Below, piece by piece: positions 11,370-23,810 of a DNA stretch of 64,000 nucleotides. The DNA comes from Polytrichum commune. Its lineage: Eukaryota > Streptophyta > Polytrichopsida > Polytrichales > Polytrichaceae. The stretch is taken from positions 65,254,533-65,318,532 of the forward strand of contig OX485804.1 in assembly GCA_950295325.1 (NCBI GenBank), written 5' to 3'. Numbering within the stretch: position 1 is the stretch's first letter; each line of letters begins with the position of its first letter. The translations under genes and the position numbers were made by a program. The notes below the pieces were generated by a model that saw only the letters and a list, made by a program, of their open reading frames with translations, did no database searches and had not been told where the DNA came from.

Positions 11370-13782
11370 CCAAAGCCTCTCTTTGAATGGACCTTGTATT
11401 AGACTCATGATTGGTTTCTCAAACTAAAGAGGAGTTTGTTCTTGATTATGAACTGCCAATATTTAACAAGAAAGTGATGTCACATTAGCATCATTTCTTT
11501 TTCATATCATAAGTCATTGTTAGTTTCAAAAAACCATGTAACAAAATCATAAAACTTTAAAGTGCCTCATAGGTCTTATAACCGCTCATAACCAATGACA
11601 ACATAACTCATGGTCTTTAAAAACTTAGGCATTCGTCTCTAGAAGATATTATGAACAAAACTTGTAGTGTCTAAAATTGCTTTGGGCCAATATGATCTCT
11701 CAATTTCTGAGTTTTTTTGGTCTTAAACCCTAGTATCAATCCACCATATATCTGCATTGGTGGGAGAGAAAAAAATAAAAAAATCCTAGGCATGCATCAA
11801 CATTCCAAAATCCAATTACAAATGACCCCTTCTTTCAGTAATTTTGAGAAATTCTATGTCAAAGAACCCCATCTTCTTAATTGAAATAATGATATTCAAA
11901 AGACAACTTATGCATGCTTGGACGGTAGCTCCTCAACACGGTGAAGGTCAAGTAAAAGGAGATTGAAAGGTTGCATATCATGCCATGTTGGTGTCACCTT
12001 CATTCCTTTTGGCTATTTATTGTGAATACACGTGTTAACTATCTCCACCTATCTAAGGAAGTGGTTCCTAATCTGGTGGACACAAATAGCGAACTTGCTT
12101 TGGGTTCACATATGACCTTGTGGCTATGATCAAGGTGAAGCATCCCTCAGTCATGCGAACCAAGGTTGACGTCATCCCTCCCTTCCTCCTCCAATATTAC
12201 AATTGGTTTCAACCTTTCCAATGTTGTGAAACGATCTTTGTGCATGGTCAAACAATTTCAAACACAAAACTATACAAGATATATAAGAAGATGTATTTTT
12301 TGGTGTTGGGGGGGGGGGGGTAGAAGAACTTAAAGTTCTCAAATCCATTGTGTGTAACCGAGTATAGAATTGGGGATGATTCCCCTTTGTTAATATTTTT
12401 CCTTTATATATTAGAATGCCCCGCTTGTAGGTGACAAGGTATTATGTACCATAAAATGCCCATGCCCATTACATGTGGCACAATGCATTGTACAACCCAA
12501 TTCTTTATGCAAGGTAGGGTCTCCCTACACCTCATGCTAGCACCCTCGGCATTAGGCCCTTAGTATCAGGAATGACCTCTCATGAGACCCTACCCCTATG
12601 TAGAAAACATTTGAGTAGAGGCTTTGATACTCGTAACAAAAATCTTCTAATTTTATGAGGTTAAAAGACAAATGGAAATTCCATTTGAAAGGCCCGGGGG
12701 ATGTAGTGAGAAGTTATGAATAAAGCACATGCCTACAATACAAGAGGGAGTTCAAATTTAGACACATCATGTTAAGTATATATACATGGAGGGTTTTGCA
12801 ATAACATTGCCTACAAGAATATATTATATCAGAAGGGTAAGTATTTTCCAAGGTTTCAAATCATTTTGGGTCTTAGGATACAAAACCAACTCTATAAAGA
12901 AATTTAATGAAAATGTTGCATTTTGTATCAAGTTTAATTTGTTACTTATTTTGAGGCATAGTCCTTCTAATCATAAACCCTTCACCTCTCCCCCACCTAT
13001 AGGATAGGGCCATCTCACGAAGGGTATCACTAGCATGTGGACAAAGAGGTTCTTCATTTATGTTTGCTCCCCCATGAGTTAGCGTTTTGAATAATAAAGA
13101 AAGTATTATTACTATTCTATTAAATTAAAAATTAAATAACATCAAACATAAGAAATAACTCTATGGTATAAATATTTAAACATTTATTTATGAGGTTGAT
13201 TGGGACCTATATATTTTGTCAATGCTCAAAGCATACATGTAGTTGAATAAAATATTTGATTAGACATGACTATGTGAAATTTTCTAATTACTCAATGAGT
13301 GCATGAGCTACGAATGATAAAAGAAGAGTGCATCCCTTGAGTGTTTGAGACTCATAAATCCACTAGGCCCTTGTGTCTGGAAGTGGGCTCTAAATTACAA
13401 TATGTTCTCATGTTTTTGCACATGGATTATATTCAATATTGAATGCATTGTTGCTTTGCAACCAAGTGGAACCCCTAGATGTCCCGGTAGAATCAAGTAA
13501 TTGAAATGGTTATTGTTGAATTTTAATATCCTTTGGTGAACATAACATTATTCAACATTGTATCAAATTATCGTAAGGCATGGGTATTGAAATAAAATTA
13601 TGCCCCCTTTATTTATGGGATAGCCCACCAAGACTTCATATTCAATATGAAATTGTTGCAATTGGCTACTACCTAGTCCCTTCCAGCCCACCATCTTGAC
13701 ATAGTGGCCTCACCTATCCATATAATATTGTCCATGTTTTATTTTTCAAGGTTGAATATGCCACAAAGGGCTCTTGAAGAGG
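11370..13782. other. AT-rich intergenic DNA, nothing recognised
   Basis: Only short chance frames occur. A 13-base G run lies at 12308-12320. Confidence 0.45.
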
Positions 13783-14000
13783 TAGAATTTATATGGAGTA
13801 TATATATTATGGTTCCTTTGAATTCAAAATGCATGCAAGGACTTCTATTTTGAACATCAATCTATGTACTCTAAAGTCGTGTTCTTTGACATAGAATTTA
13901 TATGGAGTATATATATTATGGTTCCTTTGAATTCGAAATGCATGCAAGGACTTATATTTTGAGCATCAATCTATGTATTCTAAAGTCATGTTCTCTGATA
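13783..14000. repeat. 109-bp tandem duplication
   Basis: Units at 13783-13891 and 13892-14000 both start TAGAATTTATATGGAGTATA and differ at only a handful of positions, so this is a recent local duplication in non-coding DNA. Confidence 0.85.
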
Positions 14001-14946
14001 ATGAACGCAACTGCAATGTCCCTTATTAATACAACAAATCTTCCATCAACCAAGTGTTTCTAGTGCAAATCCATCTTAATTATATGAGTGTGACACATGT
14101 AATGCGACATTTGAGACCTTTGATTGTCATTATTACAAAGTAAGATTTTATGGGACCCACAAACATTCAAGATCTTTATGACCCATAAGATTCTCTTTTA
14201 TGTCCATTACACTTGAATAAATTGCTCAAAATACTCAGGGGAGATTTTGTTGTGTTAACAAGAGGGCCTTCTTTTGGAATTCTTTTTGCTTTCAGGGTAG
14301 GAGTCAACAAATTACAAGTGGGTTGGAAGGCACCGTGTCACATGAGTTTTCCTTGTGTTTTAAGCAAGGGAAAGCCCTTGTGTTGGGTTTTCCAAACATG
14401 TCGGGCTTTATCCTCAAGGTATATGTATTCTCATTTTTGGAAAGTCTTCTCCTATACAAAATTGCAATTCTTTCAATAATAAGGCATTTTTGCCATCCCC
14501 CAAACACATTGTGTTTAATATCATGGGAAGACATCCAAATGGGTGCATTTCTCTTTGTTGGATTATTTCTTGGAGTCAGCCGATCGGCCTTTTGTCTCAA
14601 AAATAAAATGAAAGCCAAAGGAAGAATGTAACACCCTGCACATTTAATTTGATTCTTCTCAAAGAAAAAAGAAGAAGGAAGAACGTACATTGATATGTGC
14701 AATCAGGATGCCTCTTTTAACCATGAAAACTACCTCAAATTCAAAGTACAAAAATTACTTATATCTATTTTTATTAGCAACCACAGTAAAAATGGTGTTA
14801 TTGTGGTAATAAATAATTCAAAATAGTGTGGAATGTCGATAATTTAATGTGGGACAAAGCAATTGCACATTATGTTGTAAAATTATGGGATTATTGTGAC
14901 TGATAGTTAGTTAGATATTTGAGGGGTGCATTCATGTGGGGAAAAC
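14001..14946. other. AT-rich intergenic DNA, nothing recognised
   Basis: Two overlapping antiparallel frames at 14213-14702 are about 90 to 130 codons long, but neither resembles a protein family. Confidence 0.45.
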
Positions 14947-15042
14947 CCTTGCATTGGCTTTCTCTTCTTCTTTTTTGAGACAGAAGGCCAACACAGCCAA
15001 CGCCAAAAAGCTTAAAAACCAAGAAGCCTTGCATTGGCTTTC
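14947..15042 (-). mobile_element. 64-bp LINE 3' tail with perfect 16-bp target duplication
   Basis: CCTTGCATTGGCTTTC is repeated exactly at 14947-14962 and 15027-15042. It brackets 64 bases that read on the minus strand as ...TTGGCCTTCTGTCTC followed by an A-rich tail. This is the hallmark of a strongly 5'-truncated target-primed retroposon. The same GAGACAGAAGGCCAA signature recurs at 22175-22192, 31468-31485 and 33205-33221. Confidence 0.85.
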
Positions 15043-16978
15043 GGTACCTGGTGCGGCAATATGAATCGTTTCTGAAAATCAGTGTTGGAGTCAGTTGACT
15101 CCAGAATATCTGTGACCCCTCCTTAGACAGTCACTGACCCCCAAAAATCACACATTGATATTTAGAGCTTCAGTGCATATGTTTCACCAGGCCGCCATGT
15201 GACTGACTGATAACTTTAAACTTATAAGTTCATGAGTTGCATATGACTCCTCACACTTGTAGGCTTGTAAAGTCAGTCCCCGGAATTAGATGTGGATTCA
15301 ATTCCTTCACATGGAGGACTCGAAGCTTGAAGGGGAAGAAAGAGCAGGAAACAAAAAGAGAGCCTAGATTTAGGGTTCCCTCTATCTCTTGACTGTCAAT
15401 AATAAGCGGCTTAATTTAGGTCACGCATATATCATGGACCCCCGCTATTCTCGGCTTCGAATGCTTTACCGTCCCCATTGGTGTCACAAGAAGCTTAACT
15501 TTAAGTTCCCGGTGTCCAGGTGGGAGGACAAAACACTTAACGTCTTCATTTATAAAGTACATGCGGGACTCGGGATGATTAATAGTATTATTAAAGGTGA
15601 CCCATGGCTGCTTTCAATCTGTGGCAAAGAAGCCGATGGCCATTGATCCCCATGAATCCCTGCCTTGTGAAATGAATCAACCCTGTTCCCTTCTTCGCCT
15701 CTCGTTTAGTTGTCACCTTTGAACCTTTGAAGCCTCGACCGAACTTACCTCCCGAACGAGATTCATGCAGATAATGGACTTATCCGTAAAGCCCCTCAAA
15801 GGAGGACGAAACCTGGGGTTTGATACTTCGTGAGACAAGCCTTTTTCTATTAAGAGCGCACTAGCTCGTCATGTATTGGAGCCAATCCTAAGAGTTGGGT
15901 GAAATTTTTGGGACCATCTTTATTTTATTGGCTCTGTCTGTAGGATAGAGACTATGCATCAACTTCTTCGTTTCAAGAGCAAATTTCCTAACCACTTTGT
16001 GTTCACACTTGGACGTTTCTTGTTCTTGTTGTTTTTGGTCCATTTTATGGGGGCTCCCTAAATACCCCCGACGAGCGTTGCAGCTGTCAGGCTCGGAGGC
16101 CAGGTTCGGTGGGGTTCATTTTTCTGGCCCTCCCTGTTTTAGCCCCTTGGTGACTTTTTTTGGTTTTTGTTTTGCTAAATTTGGGTCCTGCGGCCCCAAA
16201 TTACCCTAGGAAGCCCCTCATGAGATCAAATAAGGCCCCACCCAATTAAAAAAACAGGGGGCATGTTTTATCCCAACCCTGCCACCCCCTCCCGAACCTA
16301 GATCCGAGCCACGCTCGATGGGGGTTTTTAGGCAGATCCCACTTTATGTAATGTGGATGTTAACTATAGTTTTTACATATATATACAAGTGCTCCCTAAA
16401 ATGCATTGAAAGAAATATAGTTAACTATAGTTATTTCGGCAGTTCTTGATTATTTATTTTAAAAATTTCGGGTGATAAATGAGTAGCTTCAATCCTTGAC
16501 CCGTATTTGAGAAGAAGGTGCACAAAATCCAAGAAAGGTTTAGTATAGTGAATAGCCATGGATTGGCATGAGCAAAGTAATTAGCTACAATTATAGTCTT
16601 CCATAGCAAAGGACAGAGCCTCACGGTTCTACCGTTTTCTTGTTTATTATTTCAAAATCTTTGGGAGAATTTTAAGCTCCGAAATAGGGTATGCTCGTGG
16701 AGTCCGTTGTCCTAAATCCCGGATCGGTCTATGCAAGATCAACTTGGTCCACCCATTTTAGTAGGACAGGCTAAAAAGGCCGATTTCTAATAGTATGGTA
16801 TCACTCTTTGTGTATGGCAATTTAAGAACGAAGAAAATTTGGGTGACTCTGTGCTAATTCTCATACACTCAAGGTTTGGGACTAAGCCCACGATTTCCTC
16901 TACTTTACTTAGAGATAACTCTAATACACAAAGATTGTGCACATATTATGGTCTCTCACATTACAAGCCCCTTAGGAC
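15043..16978. other. Intergenic DNA with one uncertain short frame
   Basis: Composition rises in GC around 15300-16300. A frame at 15389-15646 (plus, 85 codons) contains a segment (INSIIKGDPWLL) that loosely recalls LINE ORF1 proteins. The match is too weak to annotate as a gene. The rest shows nothing. Confidence 0.35.
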
Positions 16979-16981
16979 TTA

Positions 16982-17495
16982 GGGCCGCTTTACACCTAGA
17001 GGCCGGGCCAATTTCCCTTGAGGCCGATTGCACAAAATTTCAGCCTTTTTTGGGTTGGAGGCCGGCCTCTACTACACATTATAATAAGATTATACCGGGG
17101 GCCAATTTTCCCATATGTAAAGGCCCTCGGGCCAAGAAGCCAAGCTGATTCAAAAAAATTAGCCTAATCCAACGGATGTAGCATAATCTAAGATAGAGCC
17201 TTTAGATTCCACATAATCCAATGGATCTAGTTCACTTTAAAAAAGTATACTTTATTTAAGAAGATTTTTTTAGTGGAATATGACATTGGCCTTCCATTTT
17301 GGGTGCACCCAATTCAACGAGCTCGGGCCGTGTCATAACATACATTTTTTAATTTAAAAAATCATACCACCAAATCGCCCCGGCCTCTAGATGTAAAGGG
17401 GTTGGGGCCGATTTGAGCCTTTTGACCAATCACAAATGAGGATTTCAAGCCTCTTACACAACAAATTGGCCCGGCCTCTAAGTGTAAAGCGGCCC
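16982..17495. mobile_element. TTA-flanked MITE with long TIRs
   Basis: TIRs of about 35 bp read TTA|GGGCCGCTTTACACCTAG at the left and AAGTGTAAAGCGGCCC|TTA at the right, continuing inward as GGCCGGGCCAATTT and its complement. The TTA duplication is intact. There is no coding capacity in 514 bp, so it is non-autonomous and probably Harbinger-like (inferred from the TTA target). Confidence 0.85.
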
Positions 17496-17499
17496 TTAA

Positions 17500-19168
17500 T
17501 CCGCTTGTGCTTACTCGTGCGTGGGCAAGGCATGTGTCAGGCCACAGGCAGAGGCAAGGCAAAATTCTTGCGTACAAGTGTATTCCTCATTCATCCAAAA
17601 CATCCTAGATAGAAACGACGGCTTCTTGAGGAAGCAAGCGTGAACAAGAGAATGTTTGTCCATGAGCTTCTACCACCTTTCAATGGGGGGCACGAATTCC
17701 CTCAAATATTGACATCCAATCTAATTCACAAACCCTGAAATAGTCTTATTGGAGTTGAGATGAAAATTTCGCAAACATATAGGGTCAAGTTTTCATGTTG
17801 GATGGATGTAAGGTACATTCTCATGCGAGAATTTTACTCTCACCTTTGCCCCACATTCCCAACATGCCTTGCCCATGCATTTAAAAATGAGAGGGGATTA
17901 ATTCCTCGTGGTTTGTAAAATGTGGGAGTGATTTGGTGCTTTGATTGCAAACGTGTGTCTCTTTCAAATAAATATAATATGGAAGTGCAAGGCGTGTACA
18001 TGTGTCCACAAATATATCTTAAGAAGTCATGATCAATTTCAAAAAGTTCTGGACCCAATTTTGAGTTGTTGTGAAACTTAATGTCCACTTCTAGTGACTC
18101 ATAAGAAGGCCACATAGCTCCTCCAAATTATGTTGATTATTGAGGCCATAATGGTGGGATAATGGTTAAAAAATGTTGAACACATAATCCAATCTCTTGG
18201 AAATCCATGTCTTGTTGGTGTCAATGCTTAAAAATATATTGATTTTTTGATCGTATCAACTGACTTATTAGACCAAAGGTAAATGTCCAAATAATTGCAA
18301 TAACCAAATCAGGCCTAGATATCTTAAAACAAAATCAATGTAATGGTGAAATTTGGAGAAAAATAGCCAAAGCCATAAACATAAATGGCACCACGGGATA
18401 CCATTGCAAAAGTTCACCCAAAGCCACTCTTGGGAAGAAAGTAGGATAACCACTTAGAGAGCATTTCTATTTCATTTCGGGATTGCTCTAAGGTCCTAAA
18501 TGGAAACAAGGGTCCTAAACGTATTCCAATGGAGCCCTATTATATTGATATGGGGTTTCTAATGTTGCGTTTGAAGCCAAATAAGATAAAATCTTAAATC
18601 TTAAACCAATAAATTGATCCACTATGTTTTTACCTTGACAATGGATGAGTATACTTAGACACTACGAAACTCTAGTCTTCCTAGTGAGACACCTATACAT
18701 AATTGGTATGTGGGAGGTCTTGTCCTTGAAAAACAAACACTCAAGACACATATTGTACCAGTAGATTGGACTATGTGTTCAAAATATAGACATCATTCTA
18801 GATTCCATCATTCATACCTTTGGAAAGTCCAAATCGAATAACCTCTCATCGATTCAACAAAAATGTGGCCCCTATAGGATTGTGGTTGATTCATTTTAGA
18901 TTACTTTTACCATACCTATTTGGGATCTTTGAAGCTTATTATAGTGTCAATTGAACTAAAAGTGAACTCTAAACTACATTAATATTTGAAGGCTTGTATA
19001 TTGAATGAATTAGAGGTAAGCTCATATGTAAGCAATCCTTCTCACTTGAAGAAAGAAACTTAATAAAAAAAATTGCTATGATCTCCAATAACTTTTGCAT
19101 GTAAACTCGAAAAGACAACCTTTGTAATTCACAAATTCTAAGTGGACAACTCAATTCTCAAGCCAACC

Positions 19169-19199
<31 letters not shown>

Positions 19200-19580
19200 C
19201 AACTGCTTGTAAAGCTAGAAGATGTACATGTCCCTATAAAAAGTGTGTGTGGGTGTGTGTGTGTTTCTTGAGACAATGCCAAACGAATTAATGAACAAGA
19301 GGACAAAACCTACTTGAAGGGGAGGCAAACCTCTTAAGTTTGCCACGTAGAGAGTAACAAAGAACCAAAAGAAAAGGAAAACCAACCCCCTTGAGACCAA
19401 CCCAAGGACAACTCCGAAGCACCTTGATGACCTCGGACCAACCCCCCCGCCCCCCACCAAAGGCTAATCTCTACATAAGCTTCTAATTTCAAGAAATTGT
19501 AAGACCATACCTCTTGCAAAGCACCAACTACAAGGAGTCGCAATTGTTAATAATCAAAGCTTGCGCTTGCATAACATTGT
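17500..19580. other. AT-rich intergenic DNA with scattered repeat fragments
   Basis: No gene was recognised. Half-units of the foldback repeat occur near 17772-17850 and 18977-19055. An (AT)n tract lies at 19173-19199. A decayed copy of the LINE tail (TTGAGACAATGCCAA, then GTTTGCCACGTAG) spans about 19266-19365 and resembles 31461-31585. Confidence 0.45.
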
Positions 19581-19585
19581 TCAGA

Positions 19586-19698
19586 TCCATAACAATGTTA
19601 TGTGGGAATGACATTATTTTATGGAATATTCTCACATTCAAAATAGATATGGGAATATTCCACATAACATTGTCAGTCCCACATAACATTGTTATGGG
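19586..19698. repeat. Foldback hairpin of about 54-bp arms
   Basis: The left arm (CCATAACAATGTTATGTGGG onwards) and right arm (ending CCCACATAACATTGTTATGGG) are inverted repeats at well over 80 percent identity around a 5-base centre. The transcript would form a long hairpin. It could be a small MITE or a miRNA-like precursor shape. I see no clear target duplication. Confidence 0.75.
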
Positions 19699-19719
19699 TA
19701 TGATGTTATGTGAGGGCAT

Positions 19720-20640
19720 TACTCAATCCTCTTGAGAGCCTCCACCCACCCAAACTTGCTATAAATGACGCACTTACCCCATATCAAGGACTTTATTTTG
19801 TAATGTGCCATTGTTCTTGGTAAACATTCAATTGTTCCATTCAAATTAAACGGCCCACGTAGCAATTATGCTCCTAATGCGGTGCCAAATTTCTCTTCAT
19901 TTGGCTTATGATTTGTGAATACATGCACCAAAAATGCCTTGGTTTTTAGTGAAAGGTGTGAACGTTCCTCGCTTTGTTGCCACACAACTCAAATAAGATG
20001 AGGAGAGCCCAATTCCAAACCCTTCTTGCTTGCACGCAGTTCCATAATTTGTGCTTGATAGACTCAATAGAATTTGGAGGGCAGAAAGGACATGTAGGTG
20101 AGACAATGGCTGGAGAAGTCCCCGGCTCTGCACTCATTAACCATCAGTGTCATATGCCATATAGACTACATGAACGCAACTTCTTTCTTGAATGCATAGT
20201 TTCCTACATCTTAGAGCATCTAAGTTTGTAGTTAGACTCATGCCCCGATCACAACAAACTTTTGGTCTAGTTCTAGTCATGGAATTGTTGAGGATTATGT
20301 TGAGAAATAGATGTTGGCCCATCACTTTTCACACTATTATATTTGGAGATGTTGGCCGATGGTGCTAGAAGTAGCTGGTATGATTAGCCCCTCAATGAGT
20401 GGTTGCCACTTTTGGGTGGCAAGCGCAACAAGGGACCATGCTTCAGAAGGAATGCTCTCCATTGCTTGAAAGGTATAGTGCAAGAAATCTAGGCCATCCT
20501 TCCATTTTCATTAGAGAGGATCTCATTGAACCTCCAATATCCTATGCGACCATAATTTGGTTGTGAGCAGTTTCTTCTGATCCCTTTGACACTAGTGCGG
20601 ATGGTTTCTTAACCGTTTCAACTACTCTTCTTGTCATGTT
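19720..20640 (-). pseudogene. LINE ORF2 C-terminal remnant (RVT zinc-binding region)
   Basis: A minus-strand frame has the LINE reverse-transcriptase zinc-binding pattern CPFCPPNSIESIKHKLWNC (20092-20036), followed by an ARRVWNWA segment. Further downstream are frame-shifted IWHRIRSII and FEWNNCTF pieces of the usual C-terminal extension. Stops and shifts on both sides show it is dead. No RT catalytic motif lies nearby. The family is the common plant L1-like type, distinct from the LINE at 33-38 kb. Confidence 0.7.
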
Positions 20641-22112
20641 CAAGTCTGCTAGGTTATGCCACATGCTTAATTTTGGTTCAATAGAGTTATTTATTTTTGA
20701 ATAAATTCAAATATGGGAGTGTGTTCTCAATTGGTTTACAATAGAACCAGTCCACGAACCAAAACTTGATATTCATCACCTCCAAAGTTTAAAGGCAACA
20801 TATCTTAAACATGTGTGTGTGTGTGTGTGTGTGTTTGGATCCTCATGTGCAAATGATTCCCAACTGATCTGTAAATTTGGATGACACTCAAACACAACAT
20901 ATGCTAGGAAATTGTTATTGGAATTTTTAATTGGACATGCGTTGGTGGATGTAAATCCATGTGGAAGGTGCATAATTATGACATTGTTGCCTCAAATTAC
21001 AAAGCTTCCCAAAAAATCACAACATAATGGCTTTAAGATTTGTCAACTAATTTGAGTAGATATATTTCCTCTCTTTTAAATGAGGGTAACATTTTGTCAT
21101 TTGGAAATGATTGGAGTGGAGGTTTGAAAAAAAAAATTCTAAATTGCAAACAATAAAATTCACCTTCAACCTTGATTATTAAATAAATAATAAATGATAC
21201 ACAACACACACATACACATAACGTAACACAACACAACACAACACAACAAAAACACAACAAAGAAACACAAACCCCTAATTGACAAAATTAGAAACAAATA
21301 GACAATAAACCTCCTCCTAGTACTCAATACACGAGCATTTGTAGCCATTCACATTCACTTGATGAAGGATCAATAGAGAACCTACTACATATCCCAATTT
21401 TGGGTTATCCAAACTCATAGCGACTTGCCACATGTTTACACGCGTGGATACCTACATTATTAGTAAAAATGGATACATGGAATCTTATGCCACATCACAA
21501 CCTTGGTGGCGACTCGTACGAGGGTTTGAAAACAAGGCTAGAGTAATTCTAAAACCACATCATGGTTTTAAACCACCTATTTGCAATTATAAATAAATAA
21601 ATAAATAAATAAATATAAACAACTCTATAACAACAAGGAGGGGGACAAGGGGGTCTCAAGCGCCATCTTGATGGTACTTACCTAAACTAAGCCTCACATG
21701 ACCCTCTTGGGGGAACTCGTACGGATTTTGTTACCAAACGACTTTACTTGAGTGCCACGAATCCTCGGCCGTTGCGATATGCTTTGCAGATCGTATGTAT
21801 CAAACAACAACAACAACAACAACAAGAGCAACAACAACAACAACGACGACGACAACAATAAAAAGTTGTAATAATAATAATCACGTGATCATCACAATTT
21901 TGTGCCGTGATGTGTGTCTCCTTGAGTGAAGCATGGAGGTGGCCAGCATACGACAAAGGGGCGCATGTTTGTGCTGATTTTCGACTTTCAATGAGTGCCA
22001 GGCTCGAGAGTAGATACGGACGGTAAACACACTGATGGAGTGTTGGATTTTCACACCCAAAAGACATTTGACCTTCGTACAGTGGCTGACCCCCTGGGTG
22101 GTGGTAGCTTAC
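20641..22112. other. AT-rich intergenic DNA with simple repeats
   Basis: It holds (GT)n at 20812-20834, ACACA repeats at 21224-21258, (AAAT)n at 21591-21615 and a CAA-rich tract at 21801-21857. No gene was found. Confidence 0.5.
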
Positions 22113-22206
22113 AAGATGATAGAGTATATATATATATATATATATACATATGTCTATATACATTTTTTTTTTGTGGGAGACAGAAGGCCAACCTATAAGA
22201 TGATAG
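22113..22206 (-). mobile_element. Truncated LINE tail with 10-bp target duplication
   Basis: AAGATGATAG occurs at 22113-22122 and 22197-22206. Between them lie an (AT)n stretch, a T run and GTGGGAGACAGAAGGCCAACC, the same tail as at 14963-15026. On the minus strand this is a short 3' end plus A tail. The (TA)n at 22125-22146 probably expanded from the tail junction. Confidence 0.65.
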
Positions 22207-23165
22207 TAGAAGACTGGCCTTGCAGGGCAGGGCAGTGAGTCGGGGTTACTATATAATTATAATACTCGTGACCATATATACAGTATTATCCCTGGGGGCC
22301 CAGTCAGTCAGTCAGTCAGTCAGTCAGTCCTCCAGTAGTCGTGAGTCATTTTTGGGATTCAATGTCGTGACCGACGAAGGCGCTTAAGTTATTAACTTAA
22401 TACATGACATGTCTCCGAGCGAGCTAGGTAGCTACTTATAGAGCGGAGTGCCTGACATGGATTTCTTGTGCCGTGTTATTACCCGACCGACCACGCAAAA
22501 TAACAGCAGGGGATGGGGGAGCTGGGGAAGAGAGCGGCTAATTCCAAGCCTGACCCCCTACTCCTCCTCGGGCTTGGCAACCTTGTTCCGTCAGGCACAG
22601 ACACAGACAGTCGGTCAGTCAATCTGCGTTTTGCCCGCCCGCCCGCCCACATGAACACTCGCGTTCGTTGCCCGGGAGAAGGGAGCTAACTCTACCCCCT
22701 GTTTAGGGTATTTGGTGTCGCTTACTACCCGGAGTTACATTGCACCGTAACTTTCTATTATACATCTCTCTTTTTTAAACGACCAACAAAGGTGAAATTG
22801 GTGTTTGAGCACTATAGAACATGAACATCTTTACTTGGTAAAAGTTTTAGTTAACGATAGCATTGGCGTGACTCCGAATAGTATGTGACACTAAATACCG
22901 TAAAGTGTGTACTTCCGTTGTCGGCTTTCCCGGATAAATATGATGTACATATAAGAATTTACGGTATAAGAGTTGTTGGGACATGAATCTCTAAGGTGGA
23001 TGGGCCTTCAATGGTTACTTTTTCTTAAAATGTTGAGACATTTCATTACAATGCCAAAAGATTGTACAAGGCCACCGGGGACCCGATCGAGAGAGATTGG
23101 CAAGCTCTTTTGGGTGCAGTTGATGGAACTAGAACAAATCGTTATGAGGAACAAGCCTAAACATG
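22207..23165. other. Intergenic DNA, nothing recognised
   Basis: A (CAGT)n tract lies at 22301-22329. Local GC is higher at 22450-22700, but no supported gene occurs. Confidence 0.45.
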
Positions 23166-23169
23166 ATTG

Positions 23170-23810
23170 ACTAAGCCAATGTTAGGCGCCTTAATGTTAC
23201 AATGCATTGCTCTAGTGTTGTCTCTATGGTAGAGGAGTTCATTCCCTCCCCAAATTTCATCGTATTTGCCAATCACGTCATCATAGATGGCAACTTTGTT
23301 TGCATCTTTATGTCCCGTTGCCCATGCAATTCAAAGTGTATTTAAGAAGACTTTGCCAAATAAGTTGTTGAGTCTTTTTATCACCCCACCTAGTGTTATA
23401 GAATGTGAGATCGTTTCTTTCAACCCGAATTGTCCAAAGGGCAATGCCTCTTAATAGACTCTAGACAATTTACAAGAGAAAGGTGGGGACTTTCTTGCCA
23501 AAGATTCCATGTTGCCAATCAAGGAGCCTCCATGGGCCCGCTTGTCCTAGTTTTGCTTTCGTGGTGTTGATGATCCCAATGGAGAAGTCCCATGCTCTTT
23601 GAGAGATCCTGCAGTCCCAAAATCTGTGCGCAATGGTTTCCGGAATGCCTGCCATGCACAAGAGACATTTGTCATCAATGTCTTTGATAAGTCTTTGACT
23701 ACCACTACTTTGTTCCAAATTGACCAAATGAAGGCCCCTTCTTTTTTGTTGCATGTCCTATCCCACACATTTCCCCATTTTCCAACTATTGTTCCAACCA
23801 CATTGACGGT
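23170..23810 (-). pseudogene. LINE ORF2 C-terminal remnant (RVT zinc-binding region)
   Basis: The minus frame shows IDDKCLLCMAGIPETIAHRF followed by WDC, a C-x2-C...H-x4-C zinc-binding motif of LINE reverse transcriptases (first Cys near 23667). It continues with RAWDFSIGIINT. Below 23470 the frame shifts into a stretch resembling the RGIALWTI-ERNDLTFYNT C-terminal extension. A closely similar fragment lies in plus orientation at 29060-29450, so the two are copies of one family. Confidence 0.75.

Noticed and set aside
15389-15646. 85-codon plus frame as a gene
   Set aside because: The only hint is a loose resemblance of one segment to LINE ORF1. There is no second line of evidence.
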